Part shown: positions 17,242 to 26,093 of the stretch, in pieces
Layout: each line of letters starts with the position of its first letter
Numbering within the stretch: position 1 is the first letter of the stretch
Assembly (NCBI GenBank): GCA_034506175.1
Contig: JAPDQB010000035.1
Location: 1-64,000 of the forward strand
Reading direction: 5' to 3'
DNA: 64,000 nucleotides
Source of the DNA: a candidate division KSB1 bacterium
Lineage (GTDB): Bacteria > Zhuqueibacterota > Zhuqueibacteria > Zhuqueibacterales > Zhuqueibacteraceae
Made by a program: the position numbers and the translations under genes
Notes under the pieces: model-generated
Told to the model about the DNA's origin: nothing
What the model saw: only the letters and a program-made list of their open reading frames with translations
The model's database searches: none

Positions 17242-17766
17242 TCAAGCCTCAGGTGGAGGAGTGGAAGGGGGAAAATCCCAGGTTTTTAAACTGAAGAAAA
17301 AAAATGCCGCAGCCTTCTGTTCAGTGGAAAAAACAAACAAGTCATCGATCGCGTGGCTGAAATACAAGGCGCCGAATAAACGCAACAGTTCGTCGATTTG
17401 CTTCCGGTGTTGCGGATTCCCGGCCATGTCCTGCTTGACCAATTCATCGAGATTGGCAAAAAGCTGCGTTTCCTTTTCATCGGCAAGGCAATAATACCAG
17501 ATCGTGTCTCCGTGCGCTTCCTGGCGAACGATGTCGTACATTTTGCCGTCATAACGAAATTCGTGTTCTTCAACTCGCTGAAAAGCGGGATGGGGCTTTG
17601 CTTCGGGAATTTTGAACAGAACCAGATTTGCCTCCGGCACACCGGCTTTGATTTGTTGCTTGATCTCGTGGCGGATTTCATGCTGCAGGATTTTAAAGAC
17701 AAAGAAGTGGCCGGCTGCCTGAGGCAGCATGGCAAGAAGCAAGGAAATGGATATGGCGCGTCGCAT
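17242..17766 (-). CDS. secreted protein of unknown function
   Basis: The protein has 174 residues. A hydrophobic N-terminus (MRRAISISLLLAMLPQAAGH) looks like a signal peptide. The mature part is mixed alpha/beta with FRYDGKMYDIVRQE and DTIWYYCLADEKE, then a helical stretch and a proline-rich end (FPPSTPPPEA). It has no motif I recognise. It is encoded directly upstream of the TonB-dependent receptor on the same strand, so an accessory periplasmic role is possible. The pattern (small secreted protein before a TonB receptor) is known from metal-uptake loci, but nothing here proves that. Confidence 0.75.
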   Translation of the reverse strand: MRRAISISLLLAMLPQAAGHFFVFKILQHEIRHEIKQQIKAGVPEANLVLFKIPEAKPHPAFQRVEEHEFRYDGKMYDIVRQEAHGDTIWYYCLADEKETQLFANLDELVKQDMAGNPQHRKQIDELLRLFGALYFSHAIDDLFVFSTEQKAAAFFFFSLKTWDFPPSTPPPEA

Positions 17767-17799
17767 TCCTTATGAAATTGCAACCTATAAATTTCACGT

Positions 17800-17832
17800 C
17801 ACCAACGGATTCAAGAATAAATCCGCTGGACA
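17800..17832. repeat. second copy of the CCAACGGAT palindrome
   Basis: CCAACGGATT (17802-17811) and AATCCGCTGG (17820-17829) form an inverted repeat with one mismatch. The arm matches the core of the 22-base palindrome at 5756-5819. It lies in the 396-base divergent spacer (17767-18162), which otherwise shows only AT-rich sequence and a candidate promoter. Confidence 0.5.
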
Positions 17833-18028
17833 ACTTTTAATTCCATACCGTGGCAGCGGCTGCACTTTGCTATTTCTTTAAAAATCCGGCAGCACTAATT
17901 TATCAAAAAATTTCTTAATCGCAAGTGCTATTTTTAATTCGACAGGTCTGATTTCATCGGGTGTCGCCATCGCTCCCACCGGTGCAAGTGTCAAGATGTC
18001 TGTCCGGAAAATAAATATTACAAAAAAC

Positions 18029-18056
18029 TTGATTTCATAAAATTTTTTATTATATA
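18029..18056 (+). promoter_or_regulatory. candidate promoter of alanine racemase
   Basis: TTGATT at 18029-18034 and TATATA at 18051-18056 are 16 bases apart in an AT-rich stretch about 105 bases before the alanine racemase start. The boxes match the sigma70 consensus only partly. Confidence 0.4.
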
Positions 18057-18162
18057 TCTATACAAAACGCAAAAATATTTAAAGCATTGCTTTAAAAACA
18101 CAGTTTTTACAAAAAAAACCGGTTTTCCGGGCGGCGACTAATTATTTGCGGAGAGTGGCGCA

Positions 18163-19380
18163 ATGAAAAATTTTGACCGCAGAGAATTTCTCCAACTGGC
18201 CGGCGCGGCTTCGCTCGGCGCGATGGTTTGCGGCGGCGCGCCAGCGCAGCCTTTTCCTGCGCTTCATGACAAGCATCCCGCCGATCCCTGGCTGGAGATC
18301 GATCTCAAGAACATGGCGTGGAACCTGACGCAAATCCGCCAGCGCGCCGGCAACCGCCCGGTGATGGCCGTGATCAAGGCCAATGCTTACGGCCACGGCC
18401 TCGTCGAAACCGGCAAATTTCTCGAAAAGCAAAAGATCGACTTCTTCGCCGCCGGTAAATTTCACGAGGCACTGCAGCTTCGCGAGAGTGGCATAAAAAC
18501 GCCTCTGCTCAATCTTGGCGCTTTTTCGCGGCACGAGGCCGAAGAGATTGTTCGGCGTGACATTTCGCAATCAGTGTACACCGATGATTTCGCGCTGCTC
18601 GCCGAGGCCGCCCGCAAGCTCAGGCGCCGCGCCAGGGTTCATCTGAAAATCGATACCGGACTTGGCCGCGTCGGCGTGCCGCATGATCGCGCCCTGCCGT
18701 TGATCGAAAAAGTTGCCGCAAATTCAGCAATTCAGATCGAGGGCATTTTCACGCCATTTACTGAAGATGATGAATTTGACAAGGTCCAGCTCGAACGGTT
18801 TTTAAAAATTTGTGAGGTGGCAAAGCAGCGCGGCATTACGGTTGGTCTGCGCCATGCGGCGAGCAGCGCCGGCATTCTTTCTTTTCCGGCCTCGCATCTG
18901 GACATGGTGCGGCCCGGCATTGCGATTTACGGCCAGTATCCTTCGGTGCGGGAATATCAAGCGCGCCAGATCGATCTGCGGCCGGTGATGTCGCTCAAAG
19001 CGCGAGTGATGTACGTGAAGACGCTGCGGCCGGGAGAATCGGTTTCCTATCATCGCGCCTTCGTGGCGCAGCAGGAAACGCCGGTGGCGACGCTGCCCGT
19101 CGGTTATTCGGACGGCTATCCCTCGCAAGCCGCCGGCAAAGCGGAAATTTTGCTGCAAGGCCGGCGCTGGCCGACGATTGCGTTGGTGACTTCGAATCAT
19201 ACGACGATCAATGTCACCGGCGCTGAAGAAGTCAAAATCGGTGACGAGGCGGTGATTTTCGGCAAGCAAGGCGGCACCGAAATCAGCGCCGAGGAGGTCG
19301 CGGCCTGGGCTGGAACGTCAGTCTACAAAATTCTGATTGGGATGAATCCACTGCTGCCGAGAATTTATTTGGAAACGTAA
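18163..19380 (+). CDS. alr: Tat-exported alanine racemase family protein
   Basis: The protein has 405 residues. The N-terminus has a twin-arginine signal (DRREFLQLAGAASLGAMVCG). The PLP lysine is K72 in AVIKANAYGHG, and IDTGLGRVG, MVRPGIAIYG and VSYHRAF (Y296, the usual catalytic tyrosine) follow. LPVGYSDGYPS is intact. The usual GRVCMDQ substrate loop is replaced by IALVTSNHTTINVTG, and the TH-A-AD segment reads TPFTEDDE. So the fold and PLP site are sure, but specificity may differ (a broad or periplasmic amino-acid racemase). A D-amino-acid deacylase in the same region suggests D-amino-acid metabolism in the envelope. Confidence 0.9.
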   Translation: MKNFDRREFLQLAGAASLGAMVCGGAPAQPFPALHDKHPADPWLEIDLKNMAWNLTQIRQRAGNRPVMAVIKANAYGHGLVETGKFLEKQKIDFFAAGKFHEALQLRESGIKTPLLNLGAFSRHEAEEIVRRDISQSVYTDDFALLAEAARKLRRRARVHLKIDTGLGRVGVPHDRALPLIEKVAANSAIQIEGIFTPFTEDDEFDKVQLERFLKICEVAKQRGITVGLRHAASSAGILSFPASHLDMVRPGIAIYGQYPSVREYQARQIDLRPVMSLKARVMYVKTLRPGESVSYHRAFVAQQETPVATLPVGYSDGYPSQAAGKAEILLQGRRWPTIALVTSNHTTINVTGAEEVKIGDEAVIFGKQGGTEISAEEVAAWAGTSVYKILIGMNPLLPRIYLET

Positions 19381-19401
19381 TTTTTAAAAAGTGACCTGCC
19401 T

Positions 19402-20526
19402 ATGAAAACAAAAATTTTTTTCTCTTTTTTCTGTGCGCTGTTGATGATTTGCGGAACAAACATGCCTGTCGTGGCGCAGCCTGGCAAAACGCGCACGGAA
19501 AACGTCTTTCTCGTGCTCGTTGACGGCCTGCGCTGGCAGGAGGTTTTTACCGGCGGTGATTCAGCGCTGATGAACCAGGAACATGGTGGCGTCGAAGATG
19601 TTGAGGCGCTCGAGCAAGCCTATTGGCGCGATACCGCCGAGGCGCGGCGCGCGGCGCTGATGCCGTTTCTTTGGCATGTCGTGGCAAAGCACGGCCAGCT
19701 TTGGGGAAATCAAAACCGCAACAGCGTTGTCAAAGTCGCCAATTCGTTTCATTTTTCGTATCCCGGCTACAGCGAGATGATCGTCGGTTATGCGGACACG
19801 GCGATCAACAGCAACGCCAAGCGGCCCAATCACAACGTCAGCGTTTTTGAGTGGCTGCATCAGAAGCCGCGTTTCAAAAACAAAGTTGCGGTCTTCGGCG
19901 CGTGGGATGTTGTGGCGTGGATCGTCAATCGCGAGCGCAGCGGCTTTTACGTCAACGTCGGCATCGAGCCGGTGACGCACGGAAAAATTTCCGCGGAGCA
20001 AAACCTGCTCAATCATTTGAAAAAAGATATCCCGGCGCCGTGGGGCAATGAGCCGTATGACGCGATCACGTTGTATGCGGCGCTGGAGTATATCAAAGCC
20101 AACCGCCCGCGTGTTTTTTGGCTGACCTTCGGCGAAACCGACGAGTTTGCGCACGCCGGCCGCTACGATCTTTATTTGCAAGCGGCGCATCGCACCGACC
20201 GGCTTTTGCAAACCCTGTGGAATACGCTGCAAGATTTGCCGCCGTATCGCAACAAAACCACGCTGATCGTTGCCGTCGATCATGGCCGCGGCGGAACGAA
20301 TGAGGATTGGAAGCATCACGGCGCGAAATATTCCGGCTCGGACAACATTTGGATCGCCATCCTCGGCCCGGATACACCGGCGCTGGGCGAGCGCACGAAC
20401 ACGGCGCCGGCGACGCAGAGCCAAATTGCCGCCACCATCGCCGCTGCGCTCGGCGAAGATTACAACGCCAGTCAGCCCAAAGCTGCGCCGCCGCTTGTTG
20501 AGGCCCTTAAGGTTTCGCCACGTTAA
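19402..20526 (+). CDS. exported alkaline-phosphatase-superfamily protein
   Basis: The protein has 374 residues with a signal peptide (MKTKIFFSFFCALLMICGTN). The first metal site and nucleophile region is NVFLVLVDGLRWQEVFTGGD; later metal ligands lie in LTFGETDEFAHAGRYD and AVDHGRG, with WKHHG after it. This is the type I phosphodiesterase/nucleotide pyrophosphatase or phosphopentomutase-like branch of the superfamily. It lies 21 bases after alanine racemase, so the two are probably co-transcribed. Its substrate (phosphoester, phosphonate or sulfate) cannot be told from sequence. Confidence 0.86.
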   Translation: MKTKIFFSFFCALLMICGTNMPVVAQPGKTRTENVFLVLVDGLRWQEVFTGGDSALMNQEHGGVEDVEALEQAYWRDTAEARRAALMPFLWHVVAKHGQLWGNQNRNSVVKVANSFHFSYPGYSEMIVGYADTAINSNAKRPNHNVSVFEWLHQKPRFKNKVAVFGAWDVVAWIVNRERSGFYVNVGIEPVTHGKISAEQNLLNHLKKDIPAPWGNEPYDAITLYAALEYIKANRPRVFWLTFGETDEFAHAGRYDLYLQAAHRTDRLLQTLWNTLQDLPPYRNKTTLIVAVDHGRGGTNEDWKHHGAKYSGSDNIWIAILGPDTPALGERTNTAPATQSQIAATIAAALGEDYNASQPKAAPPLVEALKVSPR

Positions 20527-20604
20527 TTGGCGCTTGACTTTTTCTGAAGACTTGTATAGGTTGTTTCCCACGATAAAAACTTGGTGCGGCAATAGCCGCA
20601 ACAC

Positions 20605-20638
20605 AAAGGCAGAATGATTTTAAATCATTCTGCCTTTT
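20605..20638 (+). terminator. Rho-independent terminator
   Basis: AAAGGCAGAATGATTT at 20605-20620 is followed almost at once by its reverse complement, ending in CCTTTT. The perfect stem is about 16 base pairs. It lies 78 bases after the phosphatase stop and 41 bases before the permease start, and could work in both directions. Confidence 0.8.
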
Positions 20639-20679
20639 CAACCGGCCAACGGCCTAACCGGCAAACCAGGCAACCATCC

Positions 20680-21984
20680 ATGACCAAACACAAAGGCGCA
20701 CTGAGCTGGGCGATGTACGATTGGGCCAACTCGGCCTTCTCGACGGTGGTGCAAGCGGGATTTTTTCCGATCTTTTTCAAAAACTTTTGGAGCCAGGGCG
20801 CGGAAGCGACAGAAAGCACGCTGCGTCTGGGCATTGCGGTCTCGACCGGGAGCCTGATCGTCGCGCTGATGGCGCCGATCCTCGGCGCCTTTGCCGACCG
20901 CGGCGCGGCGAAGAAGCGCTCGCTTTTGGTTTTTGCCGTGCTGGGAATCGTTTCCACCGGCAGCTTGTATTTTGTCGGTGAAGGCCATTGGCAGCTTGCT
21001 GCGGTTTTTTACGTTCTCGGCACCGTCGGTTTTCTCGGCTCGTTCGTTTTTTATGACTCGCTGATCGTCAGCGTCAGCGACGAAAGCACCGTCGACGTGG
21101 TTTCCGGCCGCGGTTACGCGCTGGGCTATCTCGGCGGCGGTTTGCTGTTTTTGGTTAATGTCATCATGGTGCAGAAACCGGCGCTGTTCGGCTTGTCGGG
21201 GGCGGCGCAGGCGGTTCAACTCTCTTTTCTCTGCACGGCGATGTGGTGGGGCGTTTTTTCGATCCCGCTGTTTTTAAATGTCGACGAGCCGGGCGGCGGC
21301 AAAAGGCTGTCGTTCCGGCAGGCGGCGCGGGAGGGCTTCGCGCAGCTCAGCAAAACCTTTCAAGAAATCCGCAAGCTGAAAGTCGTGTTCACCTTTCTCG
21401 CGGCGTATTGGCTTTATATCGACGGCGTCGACACGATCATCACGATGGCGGTGGATTATGGCAAATCCCTCGGCGTTGCCGATAATGATTTGATCGTGGC
21501 TTTGCTTTTGGTGCAGTTCGTCGGCTTTCCGTTTGCGTATCTGCTCGGTTATCTCGGCCAAAAGCTGGGCGCGAAAAAAATCATTCTGTTCGCCGTCGGC
21601 GTTTATCTGGTGGTCACCGTTCTCGGCGCGAATTTGAAATTGGAACCTTACAACATTTTCGGATTTCAAATCAGCCAGTTTTACGCGCTGGCGTTTTTGA
21701 TCGCGATGGTACAGGGCTGCATTCAAGCCCTCAGCCGCTCGTTTTATTCGCGCCTGATTCCCAAAGACAAAGCCGCGGAGTTTTACGGCTTTTACAACAT
21801 GCTCGGCAAATTCGCGGCGATCATCGGGCCGGTGATGATGGGAACGATTGGCAGATTATCCGGCAATCCGCGTTGGGGCATTCAGTCGATCGCCATTCTC
21901 TTCCTTGCCGGCGGCTTGCTGCTGTGGCGCGTCAACGAGGCGGAAGGCAAAAAAATGGCGGAGGCGCTGAGTAACAAAGCTTAA
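20680..21984 (+). CDS. MFS permease of the UMF1/Atg22-like family
   Basis: The protein has 434 residues and about 12 hydrophobic helices. The N-terminal signature LSWAMYDWANSAFSTVVQAG, with FFPIFF, is typical of the UMF1 family. LGAFADRGAAKKRSL is the loop 2-3 motif of major facilitator proteins. The start at 20680 fits the family N-terminus; the open frame extends upstream only through the terminator. Substrates of UMF1 transporters are mostly unknown in bacteria. It is followed on the same strand by the glycogen-debranching remnant and glucokinase. Confidence 0.92.
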   Translation: MTKHKGALSWAMYDWANSAFSTVVQAGFFPIFFKNFWSQGAEATESTLRLGIAVSTGSLIVALMAPILGAFADRGAAKKRSLLVFAVLGIVSTGSLYFVGEGHWQLAAVFYVLGTVGFLGSFVFYDSLIVSVSDESTVDVVSGRGYALGYLGGGLLFLVNVIMVQKPALFGLSGAAQAVQLSFLCTAMWWGVFSIPLFLNVDEPGGGKRLSFRQAAREGFAQLSKTFQEIRKLKVVFTFLAAYWLYIDGVDTIITMAVDYGKSLGVADNDLIVALLLVQFVGFPFAYLLGYLGQKLGAKKIILFAVGVYLVVTVLGANLKLEPYNIFGFQISQFYALAFLIAMVQGCIQALSRSFYSRLIPKDKAAEFYGFYNMLGKFAAIIGPVMMGTIGRLSGNPRWGIQSIAILFLAGGLLLWRVNEAEGKKMAEALSNKA

Positions 21985-22028
21985 ACATTGACTCTTTCAA
22001 AAAATTTAGACAACTTATTTGAAAGAAG

Positions 22029-22493
22029 ATTTTGCGCGCGTTTGCGCAGAGCGCGAGCCAGGGCATGTTGCCCAATCGCTTTCCGGATGCCGGCGAGCAG
22101 CCGGAGTACAACACCGTTGACGCAACGTTGTGGTTCTTCGTCGCGATTTACAAGTATCTCCAAGCGAGCGGAGATGAAAAATTCGTGCGCGACGAGCTGA
22201 TGCCGGTTTTGCGCGACATCATCGCCTGGCACGATCGCGGCACGCGTTATCGCATTCACGTCGATTTCGACGGCTTGCTTTATGCCGGCGAGCCAGGGGT
22301 GCAGCTTACCTGGATGGACGCGAAAGTCGGCGATTGGGTGGTGACACCGCGCCAGGGCACGGCGGTCGAGATCAACGCGCTGAGGAGAAATTGTACACGC
22401 CGGTTGGCTTGCGCAGCCTGGCGGCAACTGAGCCGGGTTTTGTTAAGCCGCAATTTTTTGTTGTGGACATTTGAAAAAAATTTTATTATCATT
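22029..22493 (+). pseudogene. remnant of glycogen debranching enzyme (amylo-alpha-1,6-glucosidase domain)
   Basis: The sequence ILRAFAQSASQGMLPNRFPD and then YNTVDATLWFFVAIYKYL, GLLYAGEPGVQLTWMDAKVG and TPRQGTAVEINAL is the conserved centre of the GDE_C glucosidase domain. After 22380 the frame breaks; the other frame continues with LYTPVGLRSLAATEPGF, a segment that in intact enzymes lies much further on. The N-terminal half, a large internal block and the true C-terminus are gone. The remnant precedes glucokinase, consistent with a former glycogen/glucose locus. Confidence 0.85.
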
Positions 22494-22587
22494 TCCGTAA
22501 ATTGATTTGCCATTTTTGGGCACACCGCCTTTGAACCAAACGTAAGGCAATTGGACAAGCCAAGGCTACGCCCGCAAGGAGTCACTG

Positions 22588-23568
22588 ATGATTTTGGCCG
22601 GAGACACTGGCGGCACCAAGACTCGCCTCGCCCTTTACGAGCACAGCAACGGAAAATTTATCCGCCGGCAAACCGAAACCTTTGCCAGCCCGGATTATCC
22701 CAACTTGCAGGAAATTATTCGCACCTTTCTCGCCAAGCATCGCGTCTCCGTAAAAAAAGCTTGCTTCGGTGTTCCCGGCCCGGTCGTCAACGGGCGCGCC
22801 GAAAGCACCAACCTGCAGTGGATTACCGATGAAAACGCCATCGCGCCAGCCGTCGGCATTGATTGCGTCCGCTTGGTGAATGACTTGGTTGCCACCACTT
22901 CGTCGCTGCCGTTCTTAAATCCGGATGATTTGCTGACGCTGAACCCCGGCACGCCGTCCGAGCAGGCAACGAGGTTTGGCGTGGTCGCGCCCGGCACCGG
23001 CACCGGCCAGGGTTTTTTGCACAAAGTCGCGGATCAATTTTGGGCGCTGCCCTCGGAAGGCGGACATACGGATTTTGCGCCGAACACGCCGCTGGAAATC
23101 GAGCTGCTCAAATATTTGCAAAAAAAATTTGGCCGCGTCAGCATCGAGCGTGTGCTCTGTGGTCCGGGCTTGGTCAATATTTACCATTTTCTCAAAGACA
23201 CCGGCGTCGCAGCCGAGCCGCCGGCATTGGCCAAACGCCTGCGCGAGGAAAATCCCGCCGCGGTGATTTCCGCCACGGGACAAAGCGGCGAGTTCGAGAT
23301 TTGCGCCATCGCGTTGGATATTTTTGCCTCGGTGCTCGGCGCTGAAGCCGGCGACACGGCACTGACGATGGTGACGACCGGCGGCGTGTATCTCGGCGGC
23401 GGCATTCCGCCGAAAATTATCCACAAGCTCGTCGACGGCACGGTGGTCAAGGCTTTTTTTAATAAAGGCCGATTGTCTGACTTCATGAAGACGATTCCTT
23501 TGCACGTTATCCGCGACGATCACGCCGCCCTGTTGGGTGCGGCATATCTGGCGTCGAGGCTATCCTAA
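22588..23568 (+). CDS. glk: glucokinase
   Basis: The protein has 326 residues and is of the E. coli Glk type rather than the ROK type. It phosphorylates glucose with ATP. The phosphate loop is LAGDTGGTKTRLALY, the catalytic aspartate is in VRLVNDLVA, the adenine region has APGTGTGQGF, and the sugar-binding EGGHTDFAP is complete. AGGAG lies 7 bases before the ATG. It is followed by a small secreted protein and zwf, so glucose-6-phosphate would be passed to the oxidative pentose phosphate pathway. Confidence 0.95.
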   Translation: MILAGDTGGTKTRLALYEHSNGKFIRRQTETFASPDYPNLQEIIRTFLAKHRVSVKKACFGVPGPVVNGRAESTNLQWITDENAIAPAVGIDCVRLVNDLVATTSSLPFLNPDDLLTLNPGTPSEQATRFGVVAPGTGTGQGFLHKVADQFWALPSEGGHTDFAPNTPLEIELLKYLQKKFGRVSIERVLCGPGLVNIYHFLKDTGVAAEPPALAKRLREENPAAVISATGQSGEFEICAIALDIFASVLGAEAGDTALTMVTTGGVYLGGGIPPKIIHKLVDGTVVKAFFNKGRLSDFMKTIPLHVIRDDHAALLGAAYLASRLS

Positions 23569-23612
23569 AGCGTGATCGGTAATTCTTAATTCGTAAAATT
23601 TGAGGACAGTTT

Positions 23613-24101
23613 ATGAAGCTTCACATTATCTCGGCTGTCAAAGTTTGGCGGCTTGGTCTCGTGATTGTGATCACGATGGTTGCATTTCACAGCCAATGCG
23701 CAATTGTCCAGGCCCAACCCTCTCAGGCGAAAGCACAGGACAAAGCTTTTGTCGTCGAATATTATTACAAGGCGCGCTGGGGCTATGCCGATGAATTCAT
23801 TCGTCTCTTCAAAAAGAATCACTATCCGGTGCTTAAAAAAGAAATGGAGCTTGGGCGCATTCTGCAAGTCACGGCGGCAAAACCGCGTTATCATGGTACG
23901 GAAGATGGGCGCTGGGATTATCGCGTGACTATTGTGTGGAAGAATGTCGAGACGGCGAATGATGATTTTAATCCCGAGCCAATTATCAAGCAGCTCTATC
24001 CCGATCATGAGACTTTTAAACGAGAGGAGCAGAGAAGGTTCGAGATTCTGCTGGCCCATTGGGATTTGCCGATCACGAGTGTCAATTTGGATGAGAAATA
24101 A
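23613..24101 (+). CDS. secreted protein of unknown function
   Basis: The protein has 162 residues. The N-terminus has a hydrophobic segment (about 12-35) that looks like a signal peptide ending around IVQAQ. The mature part (FVVEYYYKARWGYADEFIRL, then KNHYPVLKKE) resembles in pattern a small alpha/beta (ferredoxin-like, dimeric barrel) domain, but I do not recognise the family. GAGGA lies before the ATG. It sits between glk and zwf with 44- and 17-base spacers, so it is probably co-transcribed with them; a secreted protein in a cytoplasmic sugar operon is odd. Confidence 0.75.
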   Translation: MKLHIISAVKVWRLGLVIVITMVAFHSQCAIVQAQPSQAKAQDKAFVVEYYYKARWGYADEFIRLFKKNHYPVLKKEMELGRILQVTAAKPRYHGTEDGRWDYRVTIVWKNVETANDDFNPEPIIKQLYPDHETFKREEQRRFEILLAHWDLPITSVNLDEK

Positions 24102-24118
24102 CCAGGGAGAAAAAGATA

Positions 24119-25579
24119 GTGGATTCCACGACCATCGTCATCTTCGGGGCCTCGGGTGATTTGACCGGACGCAAACTGGTGCCGGCATTGTACAACAATT
24201 TTCGCAAAAAACGTCTGCCGGAGAACACCAAAATCATTGGCAGCGCCCGCAGCGCGTTTTCCGATGACGCCTTTCGCGAGAAAATGCGCGAGGATATTCA
24301 AAAATTTGCGGCGCCCGACTTCGACGCCAAAACCTGGGAAGAATTTGCGCCGAGCCTGCATTATCAGCCCGGCGACATGAGCCAGTTGGATGATTATCTC
24401 GCGCTCGAGAAACGCCTCGCCGATTTCGAGGCCGCGCGCAGCAATCGGCTTTATTATCTTTCCGTCGCCCCGCCATTTTATCCCATCGCCGTGTCGATGA
24501 TGGGCGCGGCGAATATGGCGACTGAAACCGAAAAGACCGGCTATCGCCGCATCATCATTGAAAAGCCTTTTGGCCGCGATCTCAACACGGCGAAAGCGCT
24601 CAACAGCATGGTGCATAAAACCTTTCAAGAGAAGCAGGTTTATCGCATCGACCATTATCTGGGCAAAGAGACGGTGCAAAATATTTTGGTGCTGCGTTTC
24701 GCCAACGCCATTTTCGAGCCGATCTGGAATCGCAACTACGTCGATCACGTGCAAATCACCGTCGCCGAAACCGTCGGCGTTGGCCATCGTGCCGGGTATT
24801 ATGAAAAATCCGGCGTGCTGCGCGACATGTTTCAAAATCATCTGCTGCAACTGCTGACGCTGATCGCGATGGAACCGCCGGCGATTTACGAAGCCGACGC
24901 GCTGCGCAACGAAAAAGTCAAGGTCTTGAGCGCGATCCGCTGGCCGAGTGAAAAGGATTTGGCGCAGCACACGGTGCGCGCGCAATATGAAGGCTACCGC
25001 AGCGAGCCCGGCGTCGATAAAAATTCGACAACGCCAACTTATGCCGCGCTGCAGCTTTTCGTCGACAACTGGCGCTGGCAGGGTGTGCCGTTTTATATGC
25101 GCTCCGGCAAAAATATGCCGGATAAAATTTCCGACATCACGATTCAATTTCGCCGGCCGCCGCATCAGCTTTTCGGCGCCAGAGCCGGCCTTGCGACCAA
25201 TCACCTCAGCATTCGCGTGCAGCCTGACGAAGGCCTGCATCTGCGCTTCGCCGCGAAGACGCCGGACAAGGGCATGGAGATGCAGCCGGTGGATATGGAA
25301 TTTCATTACAAAACTTCTTTCAAGGAAACGGCGATACCGGAGGCGTACGAACGTTTGCTGCTCGATGCGCTGAACGGCGACGCGGCTTTGTTCGCGCGCA
25401 GCGACGAGATCGAATACGCCTGGAAGATCATCGACGCGATTCACGCCGGCTGGGAGGGTCCGCAAGCGCCACCGATGTTGAGTTATAAAATCGGAAGCTG
25501 GGGCCCGGAAGCCGCCGAGGCCATGTTGGCGCGCGACGGACGCAGTTGGGCGCACAATAGCGGTGAGCACAAGAGGTGA
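24119..25579 (+). CDS. zwf: glucose-6-phosphate 1-dehydrogenase
   Basis: The protein has 486 residues, the normal length. It oxidises glucose-6-phosphate to 6-phosphogluconolactone with NADP. The N-terminal nucleotide motif is VIFGASGDLTGRKLVPAL, and the active-site block is YRIDHYLGKETVQNILVLRF with the catalytic histidine and lysine. The start is GTG at 24119 with AGGGAGA upstream. It completes the pathway with pgl and gnd, which lie 14 kb away on the other strand. Confidence 0.97.
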   Translation: MDSTTIVIFGASGDLTGRKLVPALYNNFRKKRLPENTKIIGSARSAFSDDAFREKMREDIQKFAAPDFDAKTWEEFAPSLHYQPGDMSQLDDYLALEKRLADFEAARSNRLYYLSVAPPFYPIAVSMMGAANMATETEKTGYRRIIIEKPFGRDLNTAKALNSMVHKTFQEKQVYRIDHYLGKETVQNILVLRFANAIFEPIWNRNYVDHVQITVAETVGVGHRAGYYEKSGVLRDMFQNHLLQLLTLIAMEPPAIYEADALRNEKVKVLSAIRWPSEKDLAQHTVRAQYEGYRSEPGVDKNSTTPTYAALQLFVDNWRWQGVPFYMRSGKNMPDKISDITIQFRRPPHQLFGARAGLATNHLSIRVQPDEGLHLRFAAKTPDKGMEMQPVDMEFHYKTSFKETAIPEAYERLLLDALNGDAALFARSDEIEYAWKIIDAIHAGWEGPQAPPMLSYKIGSWGPEAAEAMLARDGRSWAHNSGEHKR

Positions 25580-25620
25580 TGCGTAAAAGCGCAATGTATA
25601 ATTTACGTTTTACGCATTAC
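25576..25620 (+). terminator. hairpin at the end of zwf
   Basis: GTGATGCGTAAAA (25576-25588) and TTTTACGCATTAC (25608-25620) form a 13-base stem with one mismatch. It overlaps the zwf stop codon and is followed by GTCTTT. A terminator is the likeliest role, although the T tract is short. Confidence 0.55.
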
Positions 25621-25655
25621 GTCTTTAAACATTTGACCAAACTCTCAAGACAAAA

Positions 25656-26084
25656 ATGCGCGCAACAAAAATTTTTTTCGCTGGCGCTGATGTCGTTTTG
25701 ATCGGGGTGCGGGATTTGGACCCGCAGGAAAAGGAGTTGTTGAGAGAAAACCGCATCGGCATTTACTCGATGCGCGAGATTGACGAACGCGGGATTGCGG
25801 CGGTGGTGCGCGAGGCGCTGGTGTGTTTGCAGCATTTGCCGCGTCTGCACGTGAGTCTCGATCTGGATTGCCTCGATCCGATGGAGGCGCCGGGGGTCGG
25901 CACGCCGGTCGCCGGTGGCCTCTCGTATCGCGAAGCGCATTTGCTCATGGAAATTCTTGCCGACACCGGTCGCGCCGGTTCGATCGACGTGGTGGAGATC
26001 AACCCGATTTTGGATGAAAGAAATCACACAGCCGAGATCGCCGCGGAGTTGCTGGCGTCTTTGTTGGGGAAGTCGATTTTGTAA
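25656..26084 (+). pseudogene. C-terminal half of arginase/agmatinase
   Basis: The 142-residue frame matches the second half of an arginase: VLIGVRDLDPQEKELL, the second manganese motif HVSLDLDCLDP, APGVGTPVAGGLSYREAH, and VVEINPILDERNHTAEIAA. The first half with GGDHS and DAHxD metal ligands is missing, and the first ten residues before DVVLIG are unrelated. A start codon and open frame remain, so a stable fragment could be made, but it cannot bind the manganese pair. It is a truncated gene. Confidence 0.82.
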
Positions 26085-26093
26085 AAATTGTCA

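Noticed and set aside
21990..22015. TTGACT followed by 17 bases as a promoter before the debranching remnant
   Set aside because: The -10 position reads CAACTT, which is too far from consensus.
24005..25594. Long minus-strand open frame (529 codons) opposite zwf
   Set aside because: It is the antisense shadow of zwf, which has all catalytic motifs; the shadow is rich in R, H and F and matches no family.
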